DNA from: Tubulanus polymorphus
Taxonomy: Eukaryota; Nemertea; Palaeonemertea; Tubulaniformes; Tubulanidae
Length of the DNA stretch: 64,000 nucleotides
Direction: 5' to 3'
Assembly (NCBI RefSeq): GCF_964204645.1
Contig: NC_134031.1
Location: forward strand, 8,720,501 to 8,784,500
The position numbers and the translations under genes were made by a program. Positions 38,501 through 47,358 of the stretch are shown here, one piece after another. The notes beneath the pieces are model-generated. The model was not told the origin of the DNA, ran no database searches, and saw only the letters and a list, made by a program, of their open reading frames with translations. Positions within the stretch are counted from its first letter, which is position 1. Each line of letters begins with the position of its first letter.

Positions 38501-40679
38501 CCTGGGCACGGGCCTGAAATTAGGTCAGCATAAAGAGACACCCACGGCCTGGCTGACAACAGACTATCTGTTACGTTTCCTCTTGAACATCCCGAAATGG
38601 AATACAGAGTAATTGACAGCTGAAGTCCAAAGCAGTTTCTGTCTTCGTTTTTCGAAAAGTGCACCTCAAGACTTGACACAGGGGTCCCAACCTACCGAAC
38701 ACTCCCTAGATCCGCCCTTTAAAGTGAATGCAAGATACCCCGAGTCCCAAGTGTCAGAATTCAGACCCTTTTGGCACAAAAAGTGGCCTCCTTGTGTTGA
38801 TGATGTGCCTTGGAATACATTCACAAGCAAAACGTCAGGACAATTGAGCAAAGTATCTTTAATGTCCCTTTAAAGCCTAAAATGAATGTTTGAAAGTGCT
38901 GATTGTGGCGATAATAGCAACAACCGCCAATCGGCCATCTTGATTCCGAGCGGGCCATCTTTCGGCTGTATTTAAGTCTAGGATATCATTGATTCAAAAA
39001 TAAACCAAATATCAAGACAATCCGATGGACGACAATGAACGCAATAACCCTGTCCTTAACACCAAGTGGACCGATAAGTATGATATCAGTATTAACTATG
39101 TCGAAAATAACTCGTACCAAAATAACCTTTTCATGTCTCAAGCAATTGGCAACTTACTGCTAGCGTGTTTCGTATCTTTAGTTGCATTGACGAGTTCATC
39201 GGTCGGGGCATTTGCGTTGATGTTGTGAAGAGTGCACTTTTCCACCGAATGGTCATAATCGAAAGAGCGACAATTATAACCAGTTTCCATAATACATCGT
39301 TTAGCACAGTTCACCAAACTCAAATTGGGTAAAATCACTGGTGATCGGGATTCCAATTCCATATTTGCTACTTTCCGAAATATATTTCGGAAAATGTCTC
39401 CAAAATCATTAATGGCGTATCCTATAAAAAAGCAACAAAATACAACTTGCTCTATTGATCATCGTCATATTTTCAAACTTATTGTTATGTGTTTAGCTAT
39501 GTTTCTTTTGAAGATAAGTTTCATTTCTATACATCGAGCTAATTTTGATATCATCTAACAAAAAATAGATCAATCGAGCGCTGCGGAAAAGCCAAATGAC
39601 ATTGGAATGCTAATGTTTCGATTTGTTTTTGTATTTCTGATGATAAAAATACGTAGGCCTTACGTATACACATTAGACATTTTAGGTGATTCTGTTGGCA
39701 TCCTGTTTTGATAAATCAAATATAACCACAGGTAACCCATATTTTCACCATATAGCCATTAGCTAGACTAAAACCTTCTATCATACCAGAGGAAAAACAC
39801 CTAAAAACTTATCACCAAAAATGAAAGCCACCCGCACATTATCAGCTGTATTGTAAACTACAGCAATGTTAAAGAATGGAATTTGATGTTTGTACAATAT
39901 AGACATATATGATTTGTTTTTACTGCTGCATCATTACCATATGATCTTTGATTTGTTTCAAGTACCTTGATACTTTCCTAGAACGCTTTTTACGTTACAA
40001 AAAGCTACACATAATGCACACTTATAGGTAATTACTTTGCTAAAAACACTTCAACAATTATGTGTCGGTATTCGAGTGGCCGTAGGATATTTGGGGAAGC
40101 AAATTATGACACATAAGTAGGCGAATTTCATCGGTGAATCCGTTGCGTTTAATGTGTCATTAAACGCGATGAGAACTTCAAAAGTCGGCGAATCGATTCC
40201 CATGAATCAAGCGTGTTTGAAGTCATCGCCAAATTTTGGTAGCCGATTGCTAATTTCGCTGAATGTGGAATTTCGAATAAATTCGGCGGAAAGATATCAG
40301 ATTACAGTACATGGGGTAAAAGCTAAATGAATGTATTATTCACCGCCCGGGATAATTTTTCTGCATCGATGTTCGTTTGTTCCAAACTTTTTCACGGTAC
40401 GTTCATCGCTATCAGAACGCAATGTATGAACAGCAAATTGTTTATTTTGTCAATACATTATACGAACGCACATATAGGGCCTACCGCCTTACCTTAAATA
40501 TATATTTCTGATGTCGTGAAACCTCAAAATTCTGAAACTTTTCTTTATGAAAACCCATACTCACACGTAAAAAGCCTCACGTAAAACCTGAAAATATAAG
40601 GAACGCGTGCAAAAGGGTACATACCTGGTGAAGTGAGACAAAGAATTATGAAAAACGGTCGAATTGCGAAATAGTCCAT
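20313..40679 (-). CDS. Type I receptor-like protein: signal peptide, 5 PAN/Apple, 2 CUB, TM, NPxY tail (824 aa)
   Basis: Reconstructed by following GT-AG junctions and phases on the minus strand. Exons: 40679-40625, 39421-39158, 37648-37406, 31444-31187, 29886-29632, 29525-29380, 24306-24198, 24089-23977, 23895-23658, 23582-23193, 22628-22478 and 20565-20313. They sum to 2475 nt (824 codons plus TAG) with every junction in frame. Order: signal peptide (1-20), PAN1 (20-106), PAN2 (107-187), PAN3 (188-273), PAN4 (274-358), PAN5 (359-443), CUB1 (444-560), CUB2 (561-690), TM (about 713-736) and cytoplasmic tail (737-824). All five PAN modules keep C-x3-C-x7-C-x11-C. The tail has NPTY (755-758) and YSSP (812-815), possible PTB/endocytic and SH2 docking sites. 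This predicts a cell-surface protein with carbohydrate- or protein-binding ectodomains. Introns hold many repeats. I do not recognise a named orthologue. A further exon hidden in an intron, or a weak CUB1 donor (GTTGAT), is the main uncertainty. Confidence 0.85.
20830..21000 (-). repeat. LINE-like 3' tail fragment
   Basis: Read on the minus strand this ends in a (AATAAT)-like run preceded by AATTCGTAAATAAAG, resembling a non-LTR 3' end. It lies in the last receptor intron. No coding part is seen. Confidence 0.3.
21066..21490. mobile_element. Nested GC-rich foldback MITE cluster
   Basis: The word ATCGCCCAGTGTGTCCGGG recurs at about 21138, 21249, 21396 and (as TCCGCGG) 21470. Its inverse GCACTGGGCGATTT stands at 21084. 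Between them are long palindromes built on CGATTTCGTCG/CGACGAAATCG. Adjacent copies share ends, so at least two elements have inserted into each other. It lies in the last intron of the receptor gene. Confidence 0.65.
21505..22085 (+). mobile_element. Family A repeat, diverged copy in receptor intron
   Basis: Left-end remnant CCCAGGGACACCATACTCAC, one diverged 154-bp unit with CGCCCCCTGGCAAACATAT near 21710, then part of the right half (GGATGGCCGCCAATTG). The end is truncated. Confidence 0.55.
22478..22628 (-). CDS. Receptor exon 11: transmembrane helix
   Basis: A short Ser/Gly-rich stem, then VTTVAIVLGVFLFFFMIITF and CIRRNV, a single-pass helix followed by stop-transfer arginines, giving type I topology. 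Acceptor ACGTACGTAG, donor CAG-GTATGT, phase 2 out. Confidence 0.82.
22686..23150 (+). mobile_element. Family A repeat fragment beside CUB2 exon
   Basis: One unit (CGCCCCTTGGTTGAGCATAT near 22755) and most of the right half up to AATAACTGGATTCC near 23120. It stops about 40 bp short of the CUB2 splice donor. Confidence 0.6.
23193..23582 (-). CDS. Receptor exon 10: CUB2
   Basis: One complete CUB domain in 390 nt with phases 1/1: WPCKGTILTE, FASPNWP, KCQWLIEAP, FDSFNLES, MCSDKLDHVTVYDG, RFCGDKLP, FHAKYQFYG. The acidic FNLES and CSDKLD residues match the calcium-binding positions of cbCUB domains. Acceptor TGAATTTAG, donor GATG-GTAAGT. A family A fragment ends about 40 bp into the downstream intron. 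Confidence 0.85.
23658..23895 (-). CDS. Receptor exon 9: CUB1, second part
   Basis: VIRIRFTHLKL, then EDCNDQVDRLTVID, then LKQCLP and GFRAFYYTG: the second half of a CUB domain with cysteines 3 and 4. Acceptor TGCCTTCAG, donor ACAG-GTTTGG. Several other frames are open here but lack domain content. Confidence 0.8.
23977..24089 (-). CDS. Receptor exon 8: CUB1, first part
   Basis: Begins with the typical CUB start DCGGVLTARNGDFASPNWP and contains NCTWNI. Acceptor TTTTGTAG. The donor AAG-GTTGAT is unusual (+3 T, +5 A), but the reading frame joins smoothly to VIRIRF of exon 9, and the split position is one seen within CUB domains. Confidence 0.75.
24198..24306 (-). CDS. Receptor exon 7: PAN5, second part
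   Basis: Starts AVKGTCFLHSKTGND and ends MKPLN plus one base. It supplies the last PAN5 cysteine at the expected x11 spacing. Acceptor TTTTCTAG, donor AACG-GTAAGT. It is separated from exon 6 by a 5.1-kb intron. Confidence 0.78.
24677..24687 (+). repeat. Isolated pol III B box
   Basis: GGTTCGAGTCC, followed by an AGTGCCGAGAATG / AGTGCCAAGAATG tandem. Probably a tRNA-derived SINE remnant; no A box in position. Confidence 0.25.
24885..26266. other. Intronic sequence without recognised elements
   Basis: Part of the 5.1-kb receptor intron. ORFs at 25468-25854 and elsewhere lack domains or splice support. Confidence 0.4.
26267..26598. mobile_element. Foldback element with 46-bp ends and TCTCGCGCGAGA palindromes
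   Basis: Arms 26267-26312 and 26553-26598 begin ATGGTGGCTGATTCGGGCCAT and are near-perfect inverted copies. The interior repeats the palindrome TTCTCGCGCGAGAA four to five times, with TTTTGGTTTTC or GAAAACCAAAA between. Non-coding; lies in a receptor intron. Confidence 0.8.
26790..26960. mobile_element. Second, related foldback element
   Basis: Ends in CTGATTCGGGCCAT (left) and ATGGCCCTTATCAGCCACCAT (right), the same outer word as the element 190 bp before. It has different inner arms: GGTATGCAAATAAGGGCGCC and GCGCTGATTTGCATACC-type inverses. About 170 bp. Confidence 0.7.
26961..29300. other. Intronic sequence, few features
   Basis: Contains a lone CTACAGGGGGCGTTA near 27412 (family A core, isolated) and a perfect 15-bp palindrome at 27965-27995. 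Nothing else supportable. Confidence 0.4.
27965..27995. repeat. Perfect 15-bp palindrome, 1-nt spacer
   Basis: AATTGCAACAATGGT, one A, then its exact inverse. TTGCAACAATGG contains an ACAAT (SOX-like) word on each strand. No transposon context. Confidence 0.7.
29380..29525 (-). CDS. Receptor exon 6: PAN5, first part
   Basis: Acceptor GCATTTTCTAG, donor TATCAG-GTAATT. Phase 1 in, phase 0 out. Contains RCAELCVKESDFICRSFDYQ; the fourth core cysteine lies in the next exon. PAN5 is the only PAN module interrupted by an intron, placed right after the CRSFDYQ strand. Confidence 0.8.
29632..29886 (-). CDS. Receptor exon 5: PAN4
   Basis: Acceptor TCTTTTTAG, donor ATAG-GTCAGT, 255 nt, phases 1/1. Core QCADKCLNETTFRCMSFDF, then MCGTSEY; ends IFHLEMI. 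Confidence 0.82.
30749..30894 (+). repeat. tRNA-derived SINE-like fragment
   Basis: TCGCTCAGTTGG resembles the A box and GAGTTCGACTCC the B box, but they are 123 bp apart, with GGGAGGTGGGGAGTGAACC between. Not a functional tRNA. Lies in a receptor intron. Confidence 0.35.
31187..31444 (-). CDS. Receptor exon 4: PAN3
   Basis: Acceptor TTATTTCAG, donor CCAG-GTGCAG, 258 nt, phases 1/1. Core GCARYCALETVFKCRAFGY, then ECWLSE. Starts ANYLRNFQRKLPSSNVRY. Confidence 0.8.
32783..32866. mobile_element. 84-bp miniature pogo/Tigger-like element
   Basis: CAGTGGAACCTCGTT at the left and its exact inverse at the right, followed by TA. The left end word and the 25 bp before it (CAGACACTTAATACAT) are duplicated in tandem just upstream (32719-32757). 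Confidence 0.6.
33303..35375 (+). mobile_element. Family A element split by a family B insertion
   Basis: Left end AGGGGTCCAGGAACACC with CCCACTTGGGAAG, then three to four ~154-bp units to about 33850. Family B lies in between (33851-34740). The family A right half resumes about 34870 and ends GTCCCAAGTGGGCT at 35375. The two family A parts are colinear, so family B interrupts one element. Confidence 0.65.
33851..34740 (-). mobile_element. Family B element, ~0.9 kb, minus orientation
   Basis: Reads, on the minus strand, from AGGCCAGCCGTAGGCTGAGC to GTGCCCCTTGGGGCTCTTGT. It shares AATTGAATTGGATTTGAT-type words with 61380-61480 and TTCACGTGAAC/ACTTCCGGGTTTT with 9970-10020. No coding capacity. 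Confidence 0.7.
35376..36630. repeat. Non-coding; degenerate ~60-bp minisatellite at 35950-36200
   Basis: GC-rich variants of CCTCTGGTCCACATATAGTG (also CCTCCGGTCCACACATATTG and CCTCTAGACCACACACAATG) repeat about five times. The long minus frame across it (36306-35917) is probably a by-product of the repeat. Confidence 0.4.
37406..37648 (-). CDS. Receptor exon 3: PAN2
   Basis: Core SCIAECEAEVSFYCHSVDF, then ECTLHSSD. 243 nt, phases 1/1, donor GAAA-GTAAGT. The acceptor GGGATAG (37650-37649) is weak in pyrimidines. A family A element begins only about 27 bp further into the intron, so transposon sequence probably supplies the branch-point region. Confidence 0.75.
37675..38060 (+). mobile_element. 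Family A repeat, left part, abutting PAN2 exon
   Basis: ACTAGGGGTTCAGGGAAAGC start, then two diverged 154-bp units (ACCACAATCAT repeated about 180 bp apart). The start lies about 27 bp from the PAN2 splice acceptor. Confidence 0.6.
38870..39085 (+). mobile_element. Family A repeat, right-half fragment
   Basis: AGTGCTGATTGTGGCGATAA, CGGCCATCTTGATTCCGAGC and CCAAATATCAAGACAATCC match the right half at 19880-20010. It is probably the other part of the 37675 copy. Confidence 0.55.
39158..39421 (-). CDS. Receptor exon 2: PAN1
   Basis: Acceptor TTTTTTATAG at 39422 and donor A-GTAAGT at 39157. Contains NCAKRCIMETGYNCRSFDYD with a later CTLH, the PAN/Apple cysteine core. Length 264 nt, phase 1 on both sides. 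A family A fragment overlaps the DNA just inside the downstream intron. Confidence 0.8.
40625..40679 (-). CDS. Receptor exon 1: start and signal peptide
   Basis: ATG at 40679-40677, reading MDYFAIRPFFIILCLTSP, a classic hydrophobic signal peptide. The donor CCAG-GTATGT leaves phase 1, which joins to exon 2 as a glycine codon. It is too short for ordinary ORF scans and was chosen because the phase and the need for a secretion signal both fit. Confidence 0.75.
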
Positions 40680-42360
40680 ATTTCAATCAATATGATGCAT
40701 TTGTACGCATAAAACCTGACTGTAGTATGATTGTGTGTGCGTGTGTGTTTACGATAACGATGTTTTATATTGTTTCCGGCTACCGTACCTAACGAGAGCA
40801 AGCAAGTGACCCAAATTTTAAATTTCTATCCATTCTTTCTCGCCCGATTCCCTCAGATACGAAGACTATCGGGCCGATGGCTCAATATCATTGTCGGGAT
40901 ATTCCCCATATTTCTACATAAGGACCATGCATGTACATACCACAGAGCACAAAATTACAACTCAAAAAGTACAGTTATGCGCAATGGTATTTACAAATTG
41001 CGATGTATCTACATTGTGTACGAGGCGTTTTTGTGAAAAAACGTGAATGATCTCAGTGAAGGGCCTTGGAAATTTTTGTTTTCTTGGTATAGATCGAAAG
41101 AAAATACAGGTTTGAGGCATAACTTCGGGCTCACGTGTTTGGAAACATTTTCGCCTTGGGGCAATTCTAACGGTCGTTTCCATATGTAGTGTCTAATGGG
41201 GTCTACCCCTAGCTGTACTGTGTCATATCTAGAAGAGCTTTGGATATATACTTTGATCCAGTAATTGAATACATTTGTGCCCGATGATAAGATAGGAATT
41301 TAAAACGTAGCCTAGTTCAGTATCCAAAAAACAGTAAATTTCTTCCTTTTTAGAAATGCACGCCAATTACATGCCCGGGCTACCCACGGGTTTTTAAGTA
41401 AGGGGTTCCCACTGAAAAGGCTGGGCACAGCTTTAAAAAGTGATTATTTCACATATGCCTACAAAAAGCATAATAATATTCCTCCCAATGTCAAATGAAG
41501 GAAAATGGACTAGGTCTGATATTCGAAACATTGACTTTGAGATGAATATTCCTCCAAACCTCTATCGCGATATAATATTGATGATACGGGTGTAACTGTT
41601 TTTAGAAAATAGTATACTATAGCGACAATCAGACACATTTAGACAATTTGAGTGATATGATACACGGTATTTGAGGGTCTGCGACAATTTTAGAAAGTTA
41701 AATAGTTGTTGTACAGGTTCTAATACTGAGCCTAATATGTCTTCACAGCAATTGGTTGTTAGAATGCATCTTCCTTTTTCTTGACTTGATCTTGAGTCTT
41801 TGACGGCTGGTTGAAATTTTGTTTCTTGATTGATTAACGCTGGGAGGTCTAGATCAAATTATATGGTTAATCAAATCAATTATTTTTCAACCGCAAATTA
41901 ACATTTGATATTGATATTAATAATCAATATTACTTTTTTATATAGCGCAATCATTGTAATCATTGCACTTTACATGAGTATAATATTAACACGAGCTGAA
42001 GAAATCGTAATTGAAATGCGTGGATGGAAATCAGGTTGAAAGGTATCAGGGGCGGGGAGATCTGACGAAAAGAAATAAACGATAGTCTCACGCCCTACCT
42101 CAGCTTTGTCTACGACGCGCGCATTGCTGGTATTGATTCTCTTGGTAACAGGTAAAAAACCCCGGTAAATATCCGTTAGGTAAATAATCCCCATAATTCA
42201 GTTATAAAGAAGAAAATCAAATTTGTAATGTAATTGTTGGTACGTATCAAATTTGAATTAACAGAAGACTCCTCTAACCGGAATATCGTTTGCGATTCAC
42301 TTCAGCATCGGTTGGCATTGAAGTGATAATTTCTTGAATAGGATTGGTCGGTCTGCTCCG
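40680..42360. other. Region upstream of the receptor gene and before DIRS
   Basis: Should hold the receptor promoter (minus strand, above 40679); no TATA box or clear motif could be tied to it. A GTAAAAAACCCCGGTAAAT word at 42150 relates to the MITE at 2532. Confidence 0.3.
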
Positions 42361-42366
42361 TCAGCC

Positions 42367-42736
42367 ATGTCTAGGCCAAGATCTAAGTCCCTCAAGTCCG
42401 CTTCATCGTACAATCAAAATAGATTAACGCTTGCTTCGCCAAGCAATAGGAAGAGTCGTTCTGTTTTGCCAGGACTGAAAACTAAGTCATTCAACCCCCC
42501 CTAATGCAGAGTCTACGAACTCTATCGGGCAAGAAGGTAGTAACTCACCAGTGCCAGAGCCGGGGAGACGGCATCCGCAGTCTAAAAGGAAACTACGATC
42601 AGGCAAAGCCTCGAATGCCCCCGGCCTGAAATTCACCGCCACGTGCAGGGTTTGTGGTAAATGCGTTAGAAATATCATGGCCACAATGATTTCTATAAGA
42701 ATGATATTAGAGAACATGTGTTCAAAGTGTAAATAA
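42367..42736 (+). pseudogene. DIRS gag-like ORF, N-terminal part with Cys motif
   Basis: ATG at 42367 gives a basic, Ser-rich start (MSRPRSKSLKSASSYNQ). It ends in a frameshift at a CCCCCCC run near 42485, then continues in another frame to TCRVCGKC and MCSKCK, four cysteines that could bind zinc. Confidence 0.55.
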
Positions 42737-43369
42737 TTTATCAACAGTTGCAGCCTCTAGGCTGTTTTCCCCTGATGGCCATAATCTTAATCGGTCAACA
42801 ATTGCAGCCTCTAGTAATAATTTGAATCGAATCGACCCAATTTTAGATAGTGTTCTGGCCCAAGTGTTACCCTACTAGTGTACCAAGTTTGAAAACAATC
42901 AGTCGAAAATTGTGGCCTCTAGGCTGTTAAGGTCGTTCTTCATGTCGGCCCCTGGTGGCAATGATTTGAATTGAATCAACCCAATTTTAGATAAGATTCT
43001 GGCCGAAGTGATATGCTACTTGTGTACCAAGTTTGAAATGAATCGGTCACCAATTGCAGCCTCTAGGGTGTTAACGTCGTTTTTCATGTTGGCCCCTGGT
43101 GGCCATAATTTGAATCGAATCAACCCAATTTTAAATAAGGTTCTGGCCCAAGTGATTTCCTACTTGTGTACCAAGTTTGAAATGAATCGGTCAACAATTG
43201 CGGCATCTAGGCTGTTAACGTCAATTTTCATGTCGACCCCTGGTGGCCATAATTTGAATCGAATCAACCCAAGTGATATCCTACTTGTGTACCAAGTTTG
43301 AAAACAATCGGTCAACAATTGCGGCCTCTAGGCTGTAAACGTCACTTGCGGCGGCGGCGGCGGCGGCGT
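42737..43369 (+). repeat. ~145-bp tandem repeats plus (GCG)n, inserted in DIRS
   Basis: GCCTCTAGG-type words at 42915, 43057, 43203 and 43324 give periods of 142, 146 and 121 bp (the last has a 25-bp deletion). Each unit includes CCCCTGGTGGCCATAATTTG and TGTACCAAGTTTGAAA. The block ends in seven GCG triplets at 43348-43369. The CCCCTGGTGGCC core is shared with family A, though the rest is different. Confidence 0.85.
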
Positions 43370-43441
43370 ACTCAGACAGGGGTAAATCTATATGCCCCTC
43401 TCAACTAAAGTTGAGCCGGGGGCATATTAAAACGCTACAAA

Positions 43442-43880
43442 GGTAGGTCTGGGGCCTGTATATCTTCCCTGGTGCAGTCTGGGGTTGAGCAGAAACTAGA
43501 TGATCTGAGATCTTCCCAGGAGGAATCTGTTGAGGGTGTTATTGCCAAGGCATTAGTCCCATTGCAGGGCAATTCTGTGGCCAACAGGTCTCGACCCCGT
43601 CTTTGTCGTGAGGGGGGTTCAAGGGAGTCCTCTCCCGTCGATGATTCTTGTCGTTATCAGTCGGACGTCATCTCAGTATTGGCAGAGGAGGATCTCGAAA
43701 AGGACAGCATTTACGGAGTAAAGGGCAAGGTCATGTTAGTTCGGATCCAATGTCGATCCTCCCCGGGTATCTCACGTCTGGTTAAATCACATCGGAGGAG
43801 GGATTTGTACATCAGTGTTGAGTCCGGGAATTCAATTACCTTCTGCAAATTTTTTGATTACTGAACCCGGTGAGGATGGG
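43442..43880 (+). pseudogene. DIRS gag-like ORF, continuing part
   Basis: Open frame with VEQKLDDLRSSQEESVEG, acidic and Ser-rich, consistent with DIRS ORF1. It ends in a stop at 43862. From 43880 to 44850 only short broken frames are seen. Confidence 0.45.
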
Positions 43881-44849
43881 AGTGTATCCCAAGACCAAAG
43901 TTTAGTGCCACTCTCTTGGACTCAGACTATGGAATTGGTTTCCAAGTCTCTGGGGATCAAGGTTTAGTCTTCAGAAGAGACGGGAAAATCCCCTGTATTA
44001 GATTCGGCGTTCGCCAACATTTCGTCGATTTCCCGGTCGATCTCGACTGTTGCGGCTTTGCCGGCGCGCGGATGGTCTGATTGACAACCGTTGAGAGAGG
44101 GATAATCAGTCCCTTCTGAAAGTCCCCTTTTTCGACATAGGTCGCCGACGCCAACAGTACCGTTGGCCGGAACCCGACTTTGACAGACGGGGTCGCGTTC
44201 CCTCGGTGGATCAATCGGTTTTTACCTACCTAGGTACAAAGCTGTCCGGATCGGGGTCGCACAGACCTCGCACTTTGTTTCCGGCAGAACATTGAGCGGA
44301 GATAGCACTTGCGTCAGTTGATCAAGTGTTGAGATCACAGCAGCTATTATACGTCCTACTGCCTGGTAGCATTGCGTTAAGCCCTCACTACAGAGGGCGA
44401 CGCTTCAGAGGAGGACATAGCGGCACTCCTCAGGTCGTTCGACCGCCGTACCGTATGCGATAATTGGACGCTTTCAATTAAGGGATCGGCAAAATGTGTT
44501 CAGGAGCGTAGGGGAAAATATGTTGACGCCCTGAATCTGCCAGATAATCAGATCACGATGCTTTGTTGAAGGTCCCAATCCAAGCGACAGAGTGTCACGT
44601 CTGCCAGAACTCATTTCCGTGGAGGTGTTCAGTCCTTTAGGTGTCAGCGAAATTCAAAATGGGCTGCGTCCGGGAGGGGCCAGATCCCAAAGTAGCAATT
44701 ACAGCTCAAGTCTTCCCCCTTCGTTCCTCCAGTGGGGGGAAGGATAAAGTCCTTTGCCAAAAAATGGAGAAAGATAACAAGGGACAAATTCGTGAGGAAA
44801 GTTGTACAGGAGGCTTATCAGATACCGTTCACCTCACCACCTCCAGTGA

Positions 44850-45261
44850 GTGGACATTTTTCCCCTAAACCCCCGTTACAGTCGTCCGATCGACATCGGG
44901 CGATGGTGTCAGAACCTTGTTGAGAAAGGCAGCGATCGAGGAACTACCGCAGGTAGATGTAAGTCATGGATTCTATTCAAATCTGTTCCTGGTACCAAAG
45001 TAATCAGGGGGTTTTCGTCCAGTACTGAACCTAAGAAATCTCAATCAGTATAGTCCCGATCAGCATTTTCGAATGCAAATGTTAAGATCAGTTCTACGAA
45101 CGGTGCGGCCAGGCGAATGGCTCGCTTCTTTGGATCTAGCAGATGCATATTTTCACATATTTCACTTTCTCGTTTTCGGCCTGAAGCCAGCGCTTAGGGT
45201 TTTCACCAACACAGCGACAGGAGAAACTATTGAGAGTGATTCACCTAGCTACAGAAACTAG
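44850..45261 (+). pseudogene. DIRS reverse transcriptase remnant lacking YxDD
   Basis: Frames at 44850 and 45073 give the RT fingers and palm start (LASLDLADAYFHI with its catalytic Asp) and then VFGLKPALRVF. About 20 residues are missing between YFHI and VFGL, and the segment with the catalytic YxDD is gone. Confidence 0.65.
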
Positions 45262-45377
45262 GGTTTGGAGCTACACTGGACCTCAGGCAAGGGTTGGCTT
45301 TACCTTCCAGAGAGAGGGCAGAAGCCCTGGAAAAAAACTTGCTTCAGTTGATGTCATGAGAAAGAGTACTGGTCCGA

Positions 45378-45830
45378 GTGATGGGCATGATGTCATCTTG
45401 TATAGGTGTCACCCCCCTAGCGCGGCTACAGTTGCGTCCGATTCAACTGTATCTTCTCTCCCATTGGAACTCAGTTCTCCAACCATTCAATCTGCAGATT
45501 GTTCTGGACAGGGAAATTAGGGATCACCTCATGTGGTTGACAGATTTGGGCAATATTCTCAGCGGAATGAAGATCATTCAGCCGTTTGCGACAGACGCAT
45601 CATTGGAGGGGTGGGGAGCCCTCATAGAAGGAAGTTGTCTATCGGGAGTGTGGTCAGAGGAGAAGACCCGATATCACATAAACTGACTAAAGGCAGCTTT
45701 TTGGTTCTGAGTGAATTTCGGGACAGAGTCGGGAACAAACAGGTGCTCCTTCTGACAGACAACACAACAGTAGCATCTTATGTCATAAAAGGAAGGGGAC
45801 TCACTCCAATGATCTTTGCTTGTTGACACA
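45378..45830 (+). pseudogene. DIRS RNase H remnant
   Basis: PFATDASLEGWGALIEG, GVWSEEKTRYHIN, then, after a frameshift, LLLTDNTTVASYV: the D..E..D core of a DIRS RNase H. Confidence 0.65.
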
Positions 45831-46331
45831 CAGGCTCCAACTGTGGTGTCATCAAGAGAAAGTAGGGCTGACGGCCCGTCACATAGCAGGGACAAAGAAC
45901 ATTGTACCCGATGGCCGGTCCAGGAAGGATAAGATCTTTCCGACAGAGTGGACGCTCAACCGAGGGGTCTGGGTTTAGTTTTTCAACTAGATAAAATCTT
46001 TCTATGTGGTCGGGTCTACAATTTTGATCGTTTACACTCAGTGACAGTTACGAACTATACCATTCAACACCAGGCCACTGCCACGGGAGAACGCAAATTC
46101 ATTCTTTCTTTTAACAAACTCAGGAAAACGCAACAAATTTCAGACTGACTAAGCAAGTTACAAAGCTATCTTATGTCAAATAACAGAGAAAAATGAAGTG
46201 CAAGTCGAACCACTAAAACATCGTCGCAAAATCCCGACAACAAAAATGGGACAGGCCTCTCATAGACTTATCCGCGGCAAGTCTCAACCATCAATTTCCG
46301 ACGTACGTCGCGCCATAGCCGGGTCTGGGCA

Positions 46332-47358
46332 GTGGATGCCTTATCAATCCCTTGGGGAGGTCTACTGAGGTACGCATTTCCACCTATAGCCCTTGTCAAG
46401 AGGGTAATTCGGAAGGTTCAGGAGGACGATTGTATTCTGATTCTGGTGGCTCCGTGGTGGCTTCGACAGCCGTGGTTTTCGGAGATTCTGGATCTGCTGG
46501 TGGACTCGCCTCTCCTCCTTCCAAACAGATCAGATCTTTTGTATCAGCCTCACAATCGTTGGTGGCACCCCAATCCGGATGTCCTGAAGCTAACTGTCTT
46601 CAAATCATCCAGTCGCGTTGGGGTTGAGGCAGGGATTTCTAGCTAGGTTGCTAAGAGAGCAGCAGAAGCGAGACTACCAGGGATGCACATGAAGCCAGAA
46701 TTCGTATTTTCTTTGAGTGGTGTCGGCAGCACAATTTGGTCCCGCTGCAAGCTATTTTAGCTCAAGTGGCCTCCTGTTTCGAAGGATTGTTCGAGAAAGG
46801 TCTACAGGTTCGCACAATAACGGGCTATAGGACGGCAATTTCTGTTGTTCATCCAGGCTGGGGTGGGTGGTCGGTTGGAAGACATCCTTTCATGTCTCAA
46901 ATGATGAAAGCGTTCTTTGTAGCTAGGCCCCGCGACGGACGTTAGTACCAGCTTGGAATATCCCTCTAGTGTCGATGAAGTTATGTCTTTTCCCTTTTAA
47001 CCGCTGGCTTAGGCGGATATCAGAGCGTCCCGGTTAGAGTCAGTTGTTTCTTTCGTACACGAAAGGTAGAGTGAACCCCTGTGTCAAGGATACTCTCAGT
47101 CGGTGGATAGTGGATACTATTCATTGGGCCTATTCCAAGTCATCCCTTAAAGAGAGAATAAAATGCAGGGCTCATGATGTCAGAGGTTTATCCAAATCAT
47201 GGGCGTTGGCTGCGTCAGTACCGCTGGATGATATTATAGGGGTGGCTTACTGGAACGCGGAATCTACGTTTACGGCATTTTACATGAGGGATGTGGGAAG
47301 TCAGAGGAATCACTTCGCTCTAAGGCGGCGGCGCTTTCCTCTGGCGGATCTTAGTTGA
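46332..47358 (+). pseudogene. DIRS tyrosine recombinase remnant
   Basis: APWWLRQPWFSEILDLL and NRWWHPNPDVL (the linker typical of DIRS), then the YR core: TITGYRTAIS, HPFMSQMMKAFF, CRAHDVRGLSKSWA (HxxR) and FTAFYMRDV (tyrosine). The residues of the last block are intact, but the ORF is broken at about 46650 and 46945. It ends at 47358. Confidence 0.7.

Noticed and set aside
43348-43369. GCG run as a CpG-island promoter
   Set aside because: It is a short trinucleotide repeat at the end of a tandem-repeat insert.
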